Of a DNA stretch of 64,000 bases, positions 47,639 to 57,736 are shown in pieces. The notes beneath the pieces were generated by a model. It made no database searches, had not been told where the DNA came from, and worked only from the letters and a program-made list of their open reading frames with translations. A program made the translations under genes and the position numbers. How positions within the stretch are numbered: the stretch's first letter is position 1; every line of letters begins with the position of its first letter. The DNA is taken from positions 2,798,501-2,862,500 of the forward strand of contig NZ_OZ075108.1 in assembly GCF_964186625.1 (NCBI RefSeq), written 5' to 3'. Origin of the DNA: Asticcacaulis sp. MM231. GTDB taxonomy: Bacteria; Pseudomonadota; Alphaproteobacteria; Caulobacterales; Caulobacteraceae.

Positions 47639-47881
47639 TTAGTTTCGACGCTCGGTTTTCGCTGAAATGAATATTATTAGCCACAAGATCCACACTGCAA
47701 AAACTCCGAACAAAGGCTTTCCAAAACTGGCGTAGCCGTTATGCAGGAGCCAAAGGCCCGAATAAAATATGGCAAATGCAACGGCGATGCCGCCGAACAA
47801 CGTCAGCGCGCCCATAGGGTGTATGGGGGTAGCGCTGCCAAACCACGTCCATCTAAACCAGTATTCTTTATGCTTTCCCAT
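47639..47881 (-). CDS. 80-residue two-TM membrane protein
   Basis: MGKHKEYWFRWTWFGSATPI with two hydrophobic helices (ALTLFGGIAVAFAIFYSGLW; FGKPLFGVFAVWILWLIIFI). No family recognised. Located downstream of the large NTPase in the same direction (155 bp gap), inside the IS91-flanked segment. Could be an accessory of that gene, or chance. Confidence 0.5.
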   Translation of the reverse strand: MGKHKEYWFRWTWFGSATPIHPMGALTLFGGIAVAFAIFYSGLWLLHNGYASFGKPLFGVFAVWILWLIIFISAKTERRN

Positions 47882-48036
47882 TTTCCCCTCGATCTTAGAA
47901 ATAGCCCCATAGTGTGGTTTGAGCGACCGCCTTCAGTTCTTCTAATCGGTCCGACTTGGTTCCGGTCTCCCTCGCGCCCAAGGCGGACCTTTAGGGAAGT
48001 TCGTAAAGCCCAAGAGCGGAGGTGCTGTTCTTTCAC

Positions 48037-51000
48037 CTAGCTTCTGAAGTTGTGGATCACAATGTCGTCGCTAAACGTCGCCTCTTTCCAAGAGGAAATG
48101 AGCTGGCGCCGTTTCAGCCATTCCACAAGCTCTAAATTCTTGGGCGTTCCTTCGATTTGCGGCCGCGACCAGCCAGGCTTTATATCTCTGAAGGGAGACG
48201 GCAAAGCTTGTAGAGTCGTTCGGACCTGATCGTCACTTAGATGGTGATTCAGCTTGTTGAACAGTGAAATTTGCACAGCGATAGGCTTTGAATGAATCAC
48301 TAAGGCTTGCGCCGTCTCTGCCGTAAGTCCCGGAACATTGACGTCTGTGCGATCTAGGACTGGCCCCACGATGGCGCAGCGAGCCGGAAGGCCCGCAAAC
48401 GACGGTATGTCCATCGCCTCAACTATCTTCCGCTTTTGTCCGTCGTTGACGTCAGATTTGATGATCGCTTCGCGCTGGTCATCAGTCAGGGGGATCTTGT
48501 CTGCCATCGTAAGATATGAGGCAATATTTTTCACCAAAAACGGCAATTGAAGGTCCGCAAAATTATCAAGACGCTCATAACTTTCCATGCTGAATGTTAT
48601 TTTGCGCTCGTCGATTAGTATCCTGACCTTATCCGAACCGATTGACGTCGGGAACTTCGGGAAGGGCCTAGGCAGCTTCCTGACATAGGTTCGGTAAATA
48701 TCGTTGGGCAGATCATCGTTTCCAATTAGATATTGGCGCAATGGAAGGACAGCGTCCTCTATTGGGATGTCCAGTTTTGACAGTTGGGTCAGCGATTGCC
48801 CTCCCTGTACAAACCTGGTCAAGATATCTGCCTTAAAGTCCTCGTTCAAAATGAATGTAAGGCAGTTCTCCCAGGTCGCTTCGACCTTTTGATCGTTGAG
48901 CAGAATTGGCTGTACCCGTCTTGACACCTCTGCGAGGGAGGGCAGCTTTCCAATCTGTTGTTCGACAAAGGCTTCAATATCTTCGAGGGCAAGCTGCTCA
49001 CGATTGATTATAGACAAGACCGCAGTAGTATCCTCACTCACATTTTCATCGATTTGCAGCAGGACCTCTGTCAGATAGACGTCGAAGTCTCGCTCAATTC
49101 GCGCGATCAGTGGGGCATTAGCCGAGGCCAGGACAGTTGAATAATGTTTTGAGTGCAGATCTGACAAATTGACCGATCCCAGCACACATCGGAAGATTGA
49201 GTCGATATTATCGACAGAGAGTTTGTACATACCCTCGTCGGTGACGAAGCGATAAACACTCGGATACGCTTCGATGCTGGTAAGATTGGACACGTCCGGC
49301 CGAATGATTGCCAAGCGTGAAGGCTCAAGATCAATTCCCAGAGCCAAAATTCCGGGGAGATTATCGGAAACAAAGTCTGAAAATGCTCGGTCTGTTTTTT
49401 TGAGCGTTTCCAAACGATCAAGTGTCAGTTGCGTTAGGATGTAGGCTGCGTGGGATAAATTTCCCCTGTTCGCTATGGCAGCTTGAGGAAACCCTGGCCA
49501 CTGTCCAATCAGTGCTAGGAGCAGCTCCGGAATGTGGGTGCCACCTTCGTAATAGATTTCGAAAAACGCGCCGCATTCGCCAAAATTCGACGAAATGAAT
49601 TCGAGCATTTTAGAAATTTGGTCCCGATAGGTCACCGGATTACTCAACAAACAGTCTACCAAGCTTTTGTTGAGCACGAAGTTTTGAAGGAAGTCATCCG
49701 GTCGCATTGCTGCGATAACTTCTTTAGGGTTGTCAATCTGGAAGTCCGGTTCGGGATTATTAAAGCTGCGTATCTGGATTAGAAACTTATTGTCATTCGG
49801 CGATAGTCGACCAGAATGAAACAGCGATGTGTATTGGTAGTAAGAATTGTCAAGGTAACCCTCTAATACTAGATATTGAGCCAAATTTTTGTTCTCTTCA
49901 AAAATATCGAACAGGCCGGCAGATGTGTTTAACTCGTGTCGGATAATCTCGTTGAATTTCGCCAGGCGCAGACCGGCAATTTGACTTCGAATATCTTTGA
50001 TAGATTTTAGGCAACGCTCTTTGAAGTCACTGGATGTGCGCTCCAGCTCCTGCTTTCTTTCTAGGTATGTCTTGTTTGGATTGACTGCCTTTTGAAAGCC
50101 CGAAATATCCACGTGCTGGGCAGCGTAGCCCTGCTGAGCGTTTCGAACCAACACGTTATGGGAATCCACCATTTGATCGAATGCCGGATAACTCGTGATT
50201 TCACCGTAGTGGACCTCGCCCTGCCCTTGTATACCGACAGCATTAAAGTGCGTGGGAAGCCTTTTTATCAGGGCCATAGCGTAAATGGCTCGGAGCTCCT
50301 GTAAATCTGCCGGAAACTGTGCGTCCGCAGCTAATATTTGCTTCTCAATCTCGTTAATTTGCGCCTTGTAGCCGGTCTCTACGCGGGCGATATATTCTAC
50401 GTGCTTGTCTAATATTCCCGCAAGCAACCCCTTCCTCTTGTGCAATTCCTCAAAATCACTGGGTAGTATATTTTTATAGATTAGAACCGCGAGCAGCTTA
50501 TTTGGATTGAATACAGACTCGCCGTCTGCCTCTAGATTTGAAACGTAAATCTTATACTCGTTAAATATATTTTGTATAAGTCGAAGGTCGTTTAGATAAC
50601 GGGAAACCTCTCGAAGGAATTGACTATCTAACTTTTCATATATGGCCAATCTCTTTCCATGTTCTAAGACTTTATCTATGGAATTGGAGGTATTTATTAT
50701 CGGAATGACCGGGATGATAAATTCAAAGAATTTTGTCCTCTCCGTATTTTCGAACATATTATCGCGAATGGCGTACAAAAAGCGGACTGTTCGATGTACA
50801 CCCGCGTTCGCATTTATTAGACTATTTATCTCACGCAACGTAACGAAAATATCGGGTTTATTGAATCGGTCTAAATCTTCGATGACTACTAACTTATATT
50901 TTGTTGATTGAAAGAAGTAAATAATCTCGTCTAAGTGCCGATTTAAAATAGATTCTTCCTTTGCATCACTCGGCGTAAGCTCAATATCTTTGAGGGATAT

Positions 51001-51660
51001 GCTCTTTAACGATATGCCCATGCTGCGGATGTACACGTAATGCAACGCAACCCATATGAATATTGTACTCACGGCGAGCAATCCCAAGAGCGGGATTTTC
51101 GTACCATCAATTTTGGAGAAAAAGATCGGATCAAATATTTCCGGGTGTTTGAAGAACACCTGCCAGGTGGCTACTGAGCCGACTAACGTAAAAAACGATA
51201 CAAAAACTGCTAACTTACCTGGTGTCTGGATTCTCTTAAATCGCGATAGCGGCAGTCTATTCGCGTCCGCTCCATAGAGCATTTGCTGCAATATGCTCCT
51301 CTCAATTTCTTGCTTTGTCACGACTGCAGAACTATCGACGACTTCTGGAACAAACGCCGCCAGGGATATATTTAAGGTCGCACTATTGTAGCGCTTAAGA
51401 AACGTCCGAATGATACTGCTCTTTCCGGAGCCGTATGGCCCAGTCAATGCAATGTTTGTGATGTTGGGATTCTGCGTCGCAAATAGTAGCGCCTTGGTAT
51501 AAACACCTGTTGCATCTGCTTTATCGGTCGGCGCCAAGTCCACGAATCCAGAGAGATCGGGTGAATCCCCGCTCCTTGATTCTATCCACTCCTCCAATGT
51601 CTCTATGACATTCTTTATTTTTTTCAGCAGCTTCAGCACTTTGCCCCTCGCTTGAACCAT
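48037..51660 (-). CDS. Giant YobI/KAP-like P-loop NTPase with membrane insertion
   Basis: 1,207 residues from ATG 51660 (a TTG at 51675 is possible; neither has a clear Shine-Dalgarno). Numbering from ATG: Walker A GPYGSGKS at 74-81, Walker B KLVVIEDLDRF at about 256-266, and between them two TM helices (about 150-167, 189-211), the hallmark of KAP-type and YobI-like NTPases. The remaining 850 residues are helical repeat-like with no recognised enzyme domain. Family members are predicted membrane-tethered signalling or anti-phage ATPases; direct evidence for this protein is lacking. A/T-rich codon use (especially 50.4-51.3 kb) differs strongly from the core genome, pointing to transfer. Confidence 0.75.
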   Translation of the reverse strand: MVQARGKVLKLLKKIKNVIETLEEWIESRSGDSPDLSGFVDLAPTDKADATGVYTKALLFATQNPNITNIALTGPYGSGKSSIIRTFLKRYNSATLNISLAAFVPEVVDSSAVVTKQEIERSILQQMLYGADANRLPLSRFKRIQTPGKLAVFVSFFTLVGSVATWQVFFKHPEIFDPIFFSKIDGTKIPLLGLLAVSTIFIWVALHYVYIRSMGISLKSISLKDIELTPSDAKEESILNRHLDEIIYFFQSTKYKLVVIEDLDRFNKPDIFVTLREINSLINANAGVHRTVRFLYAIRDNMFENTERTKFFEFIIPVIPIINTSNSIDKVLEHGKRLAIYEKLDSQFLREVSRYLNDLRLIQNIFNEYKIYVSNLEADGESVFNPNKLLAVLIYKNILPSDFEELHKRKGLLAGILDKHVEYIARVETGYKAQINEIEKQILAADAQFPADLQELRAIYAMALIKRLPTHFNAVGIQGQGEVHYGEITSYPAFDQMVDSHNVLVRNAQQGYAAQHVDISGFQKAVNPNKTYLERKQELERTSSDFKERCLKSIKDIRSQIAGLRLAKFNEIIRHELNTSAGLFDIFEENKNLAQYLVLEGYLDNSYYQYTSLFHSGRLSPNDNKFLIQIRSFNNPEPDFQIDNPKEVIAAMRPDDFLQNFVLNKSLVDCLLSNPVTYRDQISKMLEFISSNFGECGAFFEIYYEGGTHIPELLLALIGQWPGFPQAAIANRGNLSHAAYILTQLTLDRLETLKKTDRAFSDFVSDNLPGILALGIDLEPSRLAIIRPDVSNLTSIEAYPSVYRFVTDEGMYKLSVDNIDSIFRCVLGSVNLSDLHSKHYSTVLASANAPLIARIERDFDVYLTEVLLQIDENVSEDTTAVLSIINREQLALEDIEAFVEQQIGKLPSLAEVSRRVQPILLNDQKVEATWENCLTFILNEDFKADILTRFVQGGQSLTQLSKLDIPIEDAVLPLRQYLIGNDDLPNDIYRTYVRKLPRPFPKFPTSIGSDKVRILIDERKITFSMESYERLDNFADLQLPFLVKNIASYLTMADKIPLTDDQREAIIKSDVNDGQKRKIVEAMDIPSFAGLPARCAIVGPVLDRTDVNVPGLTAETAQALVIHSKPIAVQISLFNKLNHHLSDDQVRTTLQALPSPFRDIKPGWSRPQIEGTPKNLELVEWLKRRQLISSWKEATFSDDIVIHNFRS

Positions 51661-52006
51661 TTTTTGCGTTTGCAATTTTTAGCATAGTAGACGGAGTAAT
51701 CCACCTAAAGCCGAGATATTTATCCGCCCGTCTGCTCATGGCGTCCGTCGCCGGTCTTCGGCCGGGATGACCGCTTGCGCCATATTAAACTTCAGGCAGG
51801 AACCGTGATGGCTAAAAGGCTGCGCTTCTCAAAACGGCGATATTTGGGAGAAGGTTCTGAAATTCGTATGTATAGGCTTCCAGCATTAAATCTCCTCTCG
51901 CACCTGTCTCCGGAAAAAACTCGCGATTTAAGGTCTCAGAACAGGTTTTTGAGAGATGAGTGCGTCCGCTTTTGGCCTACAGCCCAAGGACCTGAATGTC
52001 TCTTAA
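51661..52006. other. Upstream region of the NTPase gene
   Basis: 346 bp to the IS91 boundary. On the minus strand a TATGCT (51686-51681) 17 bp from TTTAGG is a weak promoter candidate. A GCCGG/CCGGC hairpin lies near 51750-51765. Plus-strand open frame 51775-52074 crosses the IS boundary and is not credible. Confidence 0.35.
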
Positions 52007-52364
52007 GGTATAGGGTTATCGGATGCCTGCCGAGCGCCGACGTTGATCCAATCCTGAAGGCAGGCGTCGGATAAGCCTCCAGGGAGGAAGGCGCGGGAAT
52101 GTCGAGCTTTGATTATGCCAGCCTATGGGGATTTGGTAAGTTTGGCACTTGGGGTGATGCCCATTTGAGCCTTTTTATGCATCCCGTTGGTTGCGAAGAC
52201 GATCACAGAGTGTGGCTTTTGATAGGTTCTCTGCCAACTGCTATCGGCTGACTGGCCCAGGCATTGACCGGAACGCCAATTTGGCAACGACGGTGCCGAT
52301 CGCTGTCTTTTAAGACAGCGGCACATTGCCCAACATGCGTTGTTCTGTTGCGCGATAGCGTCAG

Positions 52365-53571
52365 TCATGATGTGTCGATCCGGATTTTAGGTACGGGCTG
52401 ATGCCGGGGCAAACACCCGCGCGCGAAGGTTTCGATCATGACCATACGCCCCCCGCAACAGCGGCAAGGATTGGGGCGTGATGGGAGCTCGTTATCATTC
52501 GCGGGCTCTGGTTCAGTTGGACATTGTGGTTCCGGCACATTGAGCAATTTGCGCGCCCGCGCGATATTCTCAGTCCGGCCACCATTGGCGAACAAGCCGT
52601 AATGGCGGATGCGATGGAATCCACTGGGAAGCACATGGATAAGGAAGCGACGGATAAATTCGTTAGGGGATAGCGTCATGACCTTGGCCTGGTCTTTGCC
52701 GCTGGCCCGGTAGTCTTTCCATTTAAAGGTTATCCCGGCATCGTTGATGGCGATCAGTCGTGAGTTGCCGATGGCAACGCGATGGGTATACCGCGACAAG
52801 TAAGCCAAGACAGCTTCTGGTCCGCCAAAGGGTCTCTTCGAATAGACGACCCACTCGGTTCTTCGAAGTGGTGCGAGATAGTCATTGAAGGTGTCTGGAT
52901 CTGCCAATCTGGCGAGTTCATTGAAGACCTGAAGTCGCCCTTCGTTGTGTGCGGCCTTGAGCTTTTCCAAAAACAATCGGCGAAACAGGCGTGAGAGAAC
53001 CCGGACGGGCAGGAAGAAGCCGGGGCGGCAGGCAATCCAGCTCAGGCCATCGCGTGATATGCCCCCTCCAGGCACGATGATGTGGACATGGGGATGGTGG
53101 GTCAAGGCCGATCCCCAGGTGTGAAGCACGCCTGTCACACCGATCTTTGCGCCCAGATGCTTGGGATCTCCAGCGATGGTGATGAGCGTTTGCGATGCGG
53201 CCTTGAACAGGATGTCGTAAACGACGGCTTTGTTCTGATAGGCGATGTCGGCGATAGCTGCCGGGAGGGTGAAGACGACGTGATAATAGGGAACCGGCAA
53301 AAGTTCGGCTTCACGATCTGCCAACCATTGCTTGGCGGCCATTGCCTGACACTTTGGGCAGTGCCGGTTGCGGCAGGAGTTGTAGAAAATAAGCAGGTGC
53401 GCGCAATCCATACACGCCTCGACATGGCCCCCAAGGGCTGCCGTTCGGCAAGAACTCGATGGCGGACATGACCTTCAATTGTCCAAGACTGATCCGTCCG
53501 GCGTTGGCGGATCGCCAAGCCGAGCCAAAGCGGCGGAAGATATCCGCGACCTCCAGTGTTGGGCGTGACAC
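52365..53571 (-). pseudogene. IS91 Y2 transposase, right copy, same frameshift
   Basis: Near-identical to the left copy, including the shift after SAIE and intact HUH (HHPHVHIIVPGG) and YLSRY motifs. The GTG used on the left (45996) reads TAG-containing here (TGG to TAG change), so translation would have to begin at a later GTG (53571, before SRPTLEVAD) or at Met 53411. Unlikely to give full-length protein. Confidence 0.8.
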
Positions 53572-53583
53572 GGAATCTACCGG

Positions 53584-54423
53584 TCAGGCTGGCGGCCTTA
53601 CTTCCGCAACGGGCAGAAAATCAAGGGGGCTGGTGATCTCGCCAATCGCTTTGAGGGCAACCCGGGTGTAAAGCGCCGTGGTGTCAAGTTTCTTATGGCC
53701 GAGCAGAACCTGGATGACGCGAATGTCGGTCTTGTTCTCGAGAAGGTGGGTGGCGAAACTGTGACGTAAGGTATGTGGGGACACACGCTTAACTATCCCG
53801 GCCTGTTCCGCGGCTACGTGGCAGAGGCGATTGATCTGGCGGGGCGTCAATGGCGCTATGCCTTCATTCCAGGGGCTTGGGAACAGCCAATAGCGCGGGC
53901 GATACTGAGACCAATATGTACGCAGCAACTCAAGGAGTTGCGGCGACAACATGACATAACGGTCTTTACGACCCTTGCCCTGTTCAACTCGAACGGCCAT
54001 CCGTTCGCTATCAATGTCGCCGACTTTTAGAACGGACACCTCATGGACCCGCAGCCCGGTCGCATAGGCCGTGGTCAACATCGTCCTGGCCTTCAGGTTG
54101 GGCGCGGCAGCCAGAAACCTGGCGACCTCCTCCTGGCTAAGAACGACCGGCAAACGCCGTGCTTCCCGGGCGAAGACAACCCGATCCGTGACCTCAGGCC
54201 GGTTCAGCGTCGCCCGGAAGAAGAAACGTAGGGCGGTCATGGCAATATTACGGCTCGGAACGCCAAGACCAGAGGTGGACAGGTGAAGTTGGTATCGGCG
54301 GATATCCTCAAAATCCGCCTTGTCCGGGGAACGACCCAAAAAAACGGCAAAGTTCTTCACATGCCGCAAATAATCTTTCTGGACCTTTGGAGAAAACTGA
54401 CGGATCGTCATCTCTTCAATCAT
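53584..54423 (-). pseudogene. Tyrosine recombinase, right copy, 5' end disrupted
   Basis: Same protein as 45117-45992 from Met12 on (279 residues; NEGIAPL for NEGMAPL). The IS1380 element entered between codons 6 and 8 (in DETVS), removing the native start and ribosome binding site. The internal Met at 54423 keeps all catalytic residues, so residual activity is possible if transcribed from the IS. Confidence 0.85.
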
Positions 54424-54444
54424 GCGCCGGCGTAGCGGACTAAC

Positions 54445-56071
54445 CTGGCTTATTCACGGTCTCGGCAAAATGTTGCAGCAGGTGTAGCTTAAGGCGTTGT
54501 TTTGGAATAGATTCTGGTTACCACACCTGACCTAAATCCCTAACAGCCAAGGCCACACCTGCCATGGACCAGAATACCGATCTTCCGTTTGATTTGCCAA
54601 GCGTTTCGCGCAAGAAAATCACCGCCGCGTTCGATGGCGGGCGTATCAGTTCTGATGGTGGCGTCATGCTGCTGTCGGCCGCAGAACGCCACATCGGGAT
54701 CATCGACCGGCTCTGGCGGCTGATACCGGACCGTCGCAATCCATTTTCGGTCACCCATTCCCTTGCCTCCATCCTGAAGGCCCGCATCTTCGCCATCGCC
54801 TGTGGCTATGAGGACGGCAACGATCTGGCCTCTTTGCGCACGGATCCCGCGTTCAAACTGGCGTGCGGTCGACTGCCCGAGGCAGGCAAGGACCTGTGCT
54901 CGCAACCGACGCTGTCGCGCCTTGAGAATGCTCCGGATCTTCGCAGCCTCGTCAGACTGACCTATGCCCTAATCGATCAGTATTGCCATAGCTTTGGATC
55001 TGCGATCCCGGCTGCGATCACCCTCGATATCGATGACACGGTCGACGTCGTCCATGGTCGGCAGCAGCTGTCGTTCTTCAATGCCCATGAAGGGGAGTAC
55101 TGTTTTAAACCCATCCACGTCTACGACGTCGCCACGGGGCGGCCAGTCGTAGTCATCCTACGACCGGGTAAAACCCCTTCAGGCAAGGAGGTGCGAGGTT
55201 GGGTTCGCAAGATCGTGCGTCGTATCCACAAGCACTGGCCCAACACCCACATCACCCTGCGCGGTGACAGCCACTACGCCAGACCCGAGGTCATGGCCTG
55301 GGCCGAACGAAAGGGCGTCGACTATATCTTCGGGCTGGCCGGCTCCAGGCCCTTGCATGCCAAGGTCGAGGCGTTTGCCGACCACATCCGTGTTGTGCGC
55401 GCCGAAGAGGACGCGGCGGCTGTACGCGGCTATACCGAAGTCAGCCATGGCGCTGCCTCATGGGGATGCGAGCGACGCGTCATCGCCCGGATAGAGGCGA
55501 CCCCACTCGGTCTCGATAATCGCTTCGTCGTGACATCCCTGACTGATCCCGACCCGGAAACCTTGTACGCAAAGCTTTACTGCGCCAGAGCCAACGCGGA
55601 AAACCTCATCAAACTGCACAAAGCACAGCTCAAAAGTGACCGCACCTCCTGTCGCTGTCCTCTGGCCAATCAGATGCGGCTGATACTGCACACGGCGGCC
55701 TATTGGTTGATGCTGGCCGTCAGAGATCAGATACCCAAGACCCACGCGCTGGCAAAAGCCGAGTTCAGGACCCTCCGGCTGCGCTTACTGAAGATCGGCG
55801 CCCGGATTAAAGAGACCGCCCACCGCGTCAAGATCGCCTTCGCCGCCGCTTGCCCTGAGGCCGCACTCTTCCGCCAAATCATGGCGGGCCTCAAACCGGC
55901 GCCTTCATAAAGGATGGGGCTATGCCCCCAAAGCCACCGACATCCTCATTAACCCCATCGGAGAAAAACAAACCCCTCAGCGCGTGGCGAAAAACACGAA
56001 GCCCACAATTGCGGCCGTGAAAAACTCATCTCAAAGGAAAGGGAGAACGAAGCTACCGTGAATAGGATGGG
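54445..56071 (+). mobile_element. IS1380-family insertion with CTAAC target duplication
   Basis: 1,627 bp. Ends CCTGGCTTATTCACGGTCTC and (reverse complement of right end) CCCATCCTATTCACGGTAGC are imperfect inverted repeats sharing TATTCACGGT. Flanked by CTAAC at 54440-54444 and 56072-56076; the uninterrupted left IS91 copy has a single CTAAC at the equivalent site, which proves the insertion and its duplication. Confidence 0.93.
54564..55910 (+). CDS. IS1380-family transposase
   Basis: 448 residues, full family length. DDE residues in TLDIDDTVDVVHGRQQ (Asp), TLRGDSHYARPEVM (Asp) and ANAENLIKLHKAQLKSDRTS (Glu). N-terminal FDGGRISSDGGVMLL is characteristic of IS1380. No frameshift, so the element may be active. 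Confidence 0.95.
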   Translation: MDQNTDLPFDLPSVSRKKITAAFDGGRISSDGGVMLLSAAERHIGIIDRLWRLIPDRRNPFSVTHSLASILKARIFAIACGYEDGNDLASLRTDPAFKLACGRLPEAGKDLCSQPTLSRLENAPDLRSLVRLTYALIDQYCHSFGSAIPAAITLDIDDTVDVVHGRQQLSFFNAHEGEYCFKPIHVYDVATGRPVVVILRPGKTPSGKEVRGWVRKIVRRIHKHWPNTHITLRGDSHYARPEVMAWAERKGVDYIFGLAGSRPLHAKVEAFADHIRVVRAEEDAAAVRGYTEVSHGAASWGCERRVIARIEATPLGLDNRFVVTSLTDPDPETLYAKLYCARANAENLIKLHKAQLKSDRTSCRCPLANQMRLILHTAAYWLMLAVRDQIPKTHALAKAEFRTLRLRLLKIGARIKETAHRVKIAFAAACPEAALFRQIMAGLKPAPS

Positions 56072-56290
56072 CTAACTGTCTCGTCGCTCATGGGGGAGCT
56101 CCTGTCTTGAGTGAGGTGGTTCGAAGCCCTCTATCTCAAGACAGGACATGCCCATCGCGCTACTGTTCTCTACTATTGACGTGCAAAACTACCGCGCCAG
56201 CGGTTTAGTCCTTGGGCCAACTCCGGAAGAGACAGCTATAGACAGGGGGCCGTTCGGCGTTGTTTGCCTGCTCGGCGTTCGCCGGGCAAA

Positions 56291-56315
56291 CCCAGACCGG
56301 TGCCGGTCTGGTGGG
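56291..56315 (-). terminator. Hairpin after the integrase gene
   Basis: CCCAGACCGG and CCGGTCTGG arms around a 2-nt loop, 40 bp past the integrase stop; T-content after it is low. Possible terminator. Confidence 0.45.
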
Positions 56316-56353
56316 TTTCGCGCGGAGCCGGTTCCGTCTCTGATGAACGCGCT

Positions 56354-57640
56354 TCATTCATCGGTGTGCAGGTCTGGCGCTTGCACCTCACCTTTGCGCC
56401 GTGGCCGGCGACGGTTGATGGCGGAGGTGTCGAGCGTGTTTTTGATGTGGGCGGCGTAATACTTCTCGATCATCTCGACCGAGGTACGGCAGTTCTTGGC
56501 GATCTGATAGATGTCCGCGCCTTCCATCAGGCGCAGACAGATATAGGTGTGACGCAAGGAATAGGCCGTGCGCAACTGGCCGTCTCGATCCTCTTTCAGG
56601 CCATTACGCTCCAGGAGATTATTGAACAGCTTGATATGGTTCCCGGGGAAGACCGGGTCTTTCGGCTGAGGGTATGAGACGTCGGGCATGATAGTGTCCT
56701 CTGCCCGCTTCTGCTTTGCTGTCAGCTTGATACGAGGGGTGGGCTTCGCCCGCTTTAACAGACGCTCATAGACGACGACGGCGCCCGGCATCGACTTGCA
56801 GTAACCGACACCGATCTTACCGCGTACCTCGATCTCCAGGATACGCTGACCGGTGTCCTCATCTTTCACAATGGCGATGTCACGATGCTGGAGATTTTTG
56901 GCCTCGTCGGGCCGCAAGCCGGTATTGCCCATGAACAGGACAAAGTCGTGGACCTGCTCGGCATTCCAGCGGTGGCGCTCATGCACGGTTTTCGCATAGT
57001 CGCGAGTTGCGGTGTACAACGCCTTGTACTCGACCGGGCTAAACCACGGCCGATGGCTGATCTTTCCGCGCGTGCCGTAAGGCGGCGACAGGTCCGGCAG
57101 ATGGGTTAGCCAGGCGTGGCGCTGCGCCGTCTTCAGCACCTGACGCAGGGTGACGATCTCATCATGGATGGTCGAGCGCGAGGGCGGCCTAGGTGCCACC
57201 GGCTCCTCTCCTTCTTTCGGCGGTTTGGGCTTGCGCCCCGTCTGGCCGGCGCGGTGAACACGATAAGCCTGCACCTTGCCTGCCGTGACATCGGAGATTC
57301 CAAGCGCGCCGAAGAACGGCTTCAGGTGGAGCCGCAAACGATGCTTGTGACCCTCGACCCAGCGCGGGCTCCTCTGCCCTTCAGTAATGGTTTCATATTC
57401 CACCTCGAACTGGTCGGCGACCTTAGCGAAGGTGATCTCCTTCTTCTTGATCAGGCCGACGCGCGACAGGCCGCGCAGATTCAGATACCAGTCCTCGGCC
57501 GCGATGCGCGCCAGAGCGAGGTCTTCTTCCTTGGTGCTCGATCGATGCTGGACGCCATCGATGCTGGCGGAGCAGTGCCATGTCTTATTGGTGCGGCGGT
57601 AGAGCTGCACCTTGCCGCTTAAAATCTCGTGGTTTGCCAT
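56354..57640 (-). CDS. Tyrosine integrase of a genomic island or phage
   Basis: 428 residues from ATG 57640 (GGAGGG eight bases upstream; the frame to 57733 lacks support). Arm-binding N-domain, core-binding domain (EVEYETITEGQRSPRWVEGH), catalytic domain with TGLRPDEAKNLQHRD (Arg), SLRHTYICLRL (box II) and the Tyr in EKYYAAHIKN. Full active site. Homologous to the fragment at 29846-30480. Its attachment site was not identified. Confidence 0.9.
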   Translation of the reverse strand: MANHEILSGKVQLYRRTNKTWHCSASIDGVQHRSSTKEEDLALARIAAEDWYLNLRGLSRVGLIKKKEITFAKVADQFEVEYETITEGQRSPRWVEGHKHRLRLHLKPFFGALGISDVTAGKVQAYRVHRAGQTGRKPKPPKEGEEPVAPRPPSRSTIHDEIVTLRQVLKTAQRHAWLTHLPDLSPPYGTRGKISHRPWFSPVEYKALYTATRDYAKTVHERHRWNAEQVHDFVLFMGNTGLRPDEAKNLQHRDIAIVKDEDTGQRILEIEVRGKIGVGYCKSMPGAVVVYERLLKRAKPTPRIKLTAKQKRAEDTIMPDVSYPQPKDPVFPGNHIKLFNNLLERNGLKEDRDGQLRTAYSLRHTYICLRLMEGADIYQIAKNCRTSVEMIEKYYAAHIKNTLDTSAINRRRPRRKGEVQAPDLHTDE

Positions 57641-57736
57641 CGTCGTATCCCTCCGTAAGGGGCCACATTCCAATTGCGCATTTAATCTGTGATGCTGCGC
57701 TGTTAGGGACGTCCTTACGAGTGCAGGCTGCAAATT

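Larger units (their letters stand above)
44991..56217. mobile_element. 11.2-kb structure: inverted IS91-family pair around an NTPase gene
   Basis: Two inverted copies of one IS91-family element (44991-47569 plus strand; 52007-56217 minus strand, interrupted) surround 4,437 bp (47570-52006). Removing the IS1380 insertion and one CTAAC duplicate from the right copy leaves 2,579 bp, exactly the left copy length. Proteins of the copies differ at only a few residues (e.g. ISYNSC/IFYNSC, DPETF/DPDTF), so duplication is recent. The internal segment carries the 1,207-residue NTPase gene and a small membrane ORF. Confidence 0.85.
52007..56217 (-). mobile_element. IS91-family element, right copy, interrupted by IS1380
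   Basis: Inverted relative to the left copy. The segments 52007-54444 and 56077-56217 form one 2,579-bp element once the IS1380 copy and one CTAAC repeat are removed. It ends at TTTAGTCCTTGGGC (56217), mirroring 44991. Confidence 0.85.

Noticed and set aside
51775..52074. Plus-strand ORF upstream of the NTPase
   Set aside because: It crosses the IS91 boundary at 52007 and its last residues equal the terminal sequence of the IS; not a real gene.
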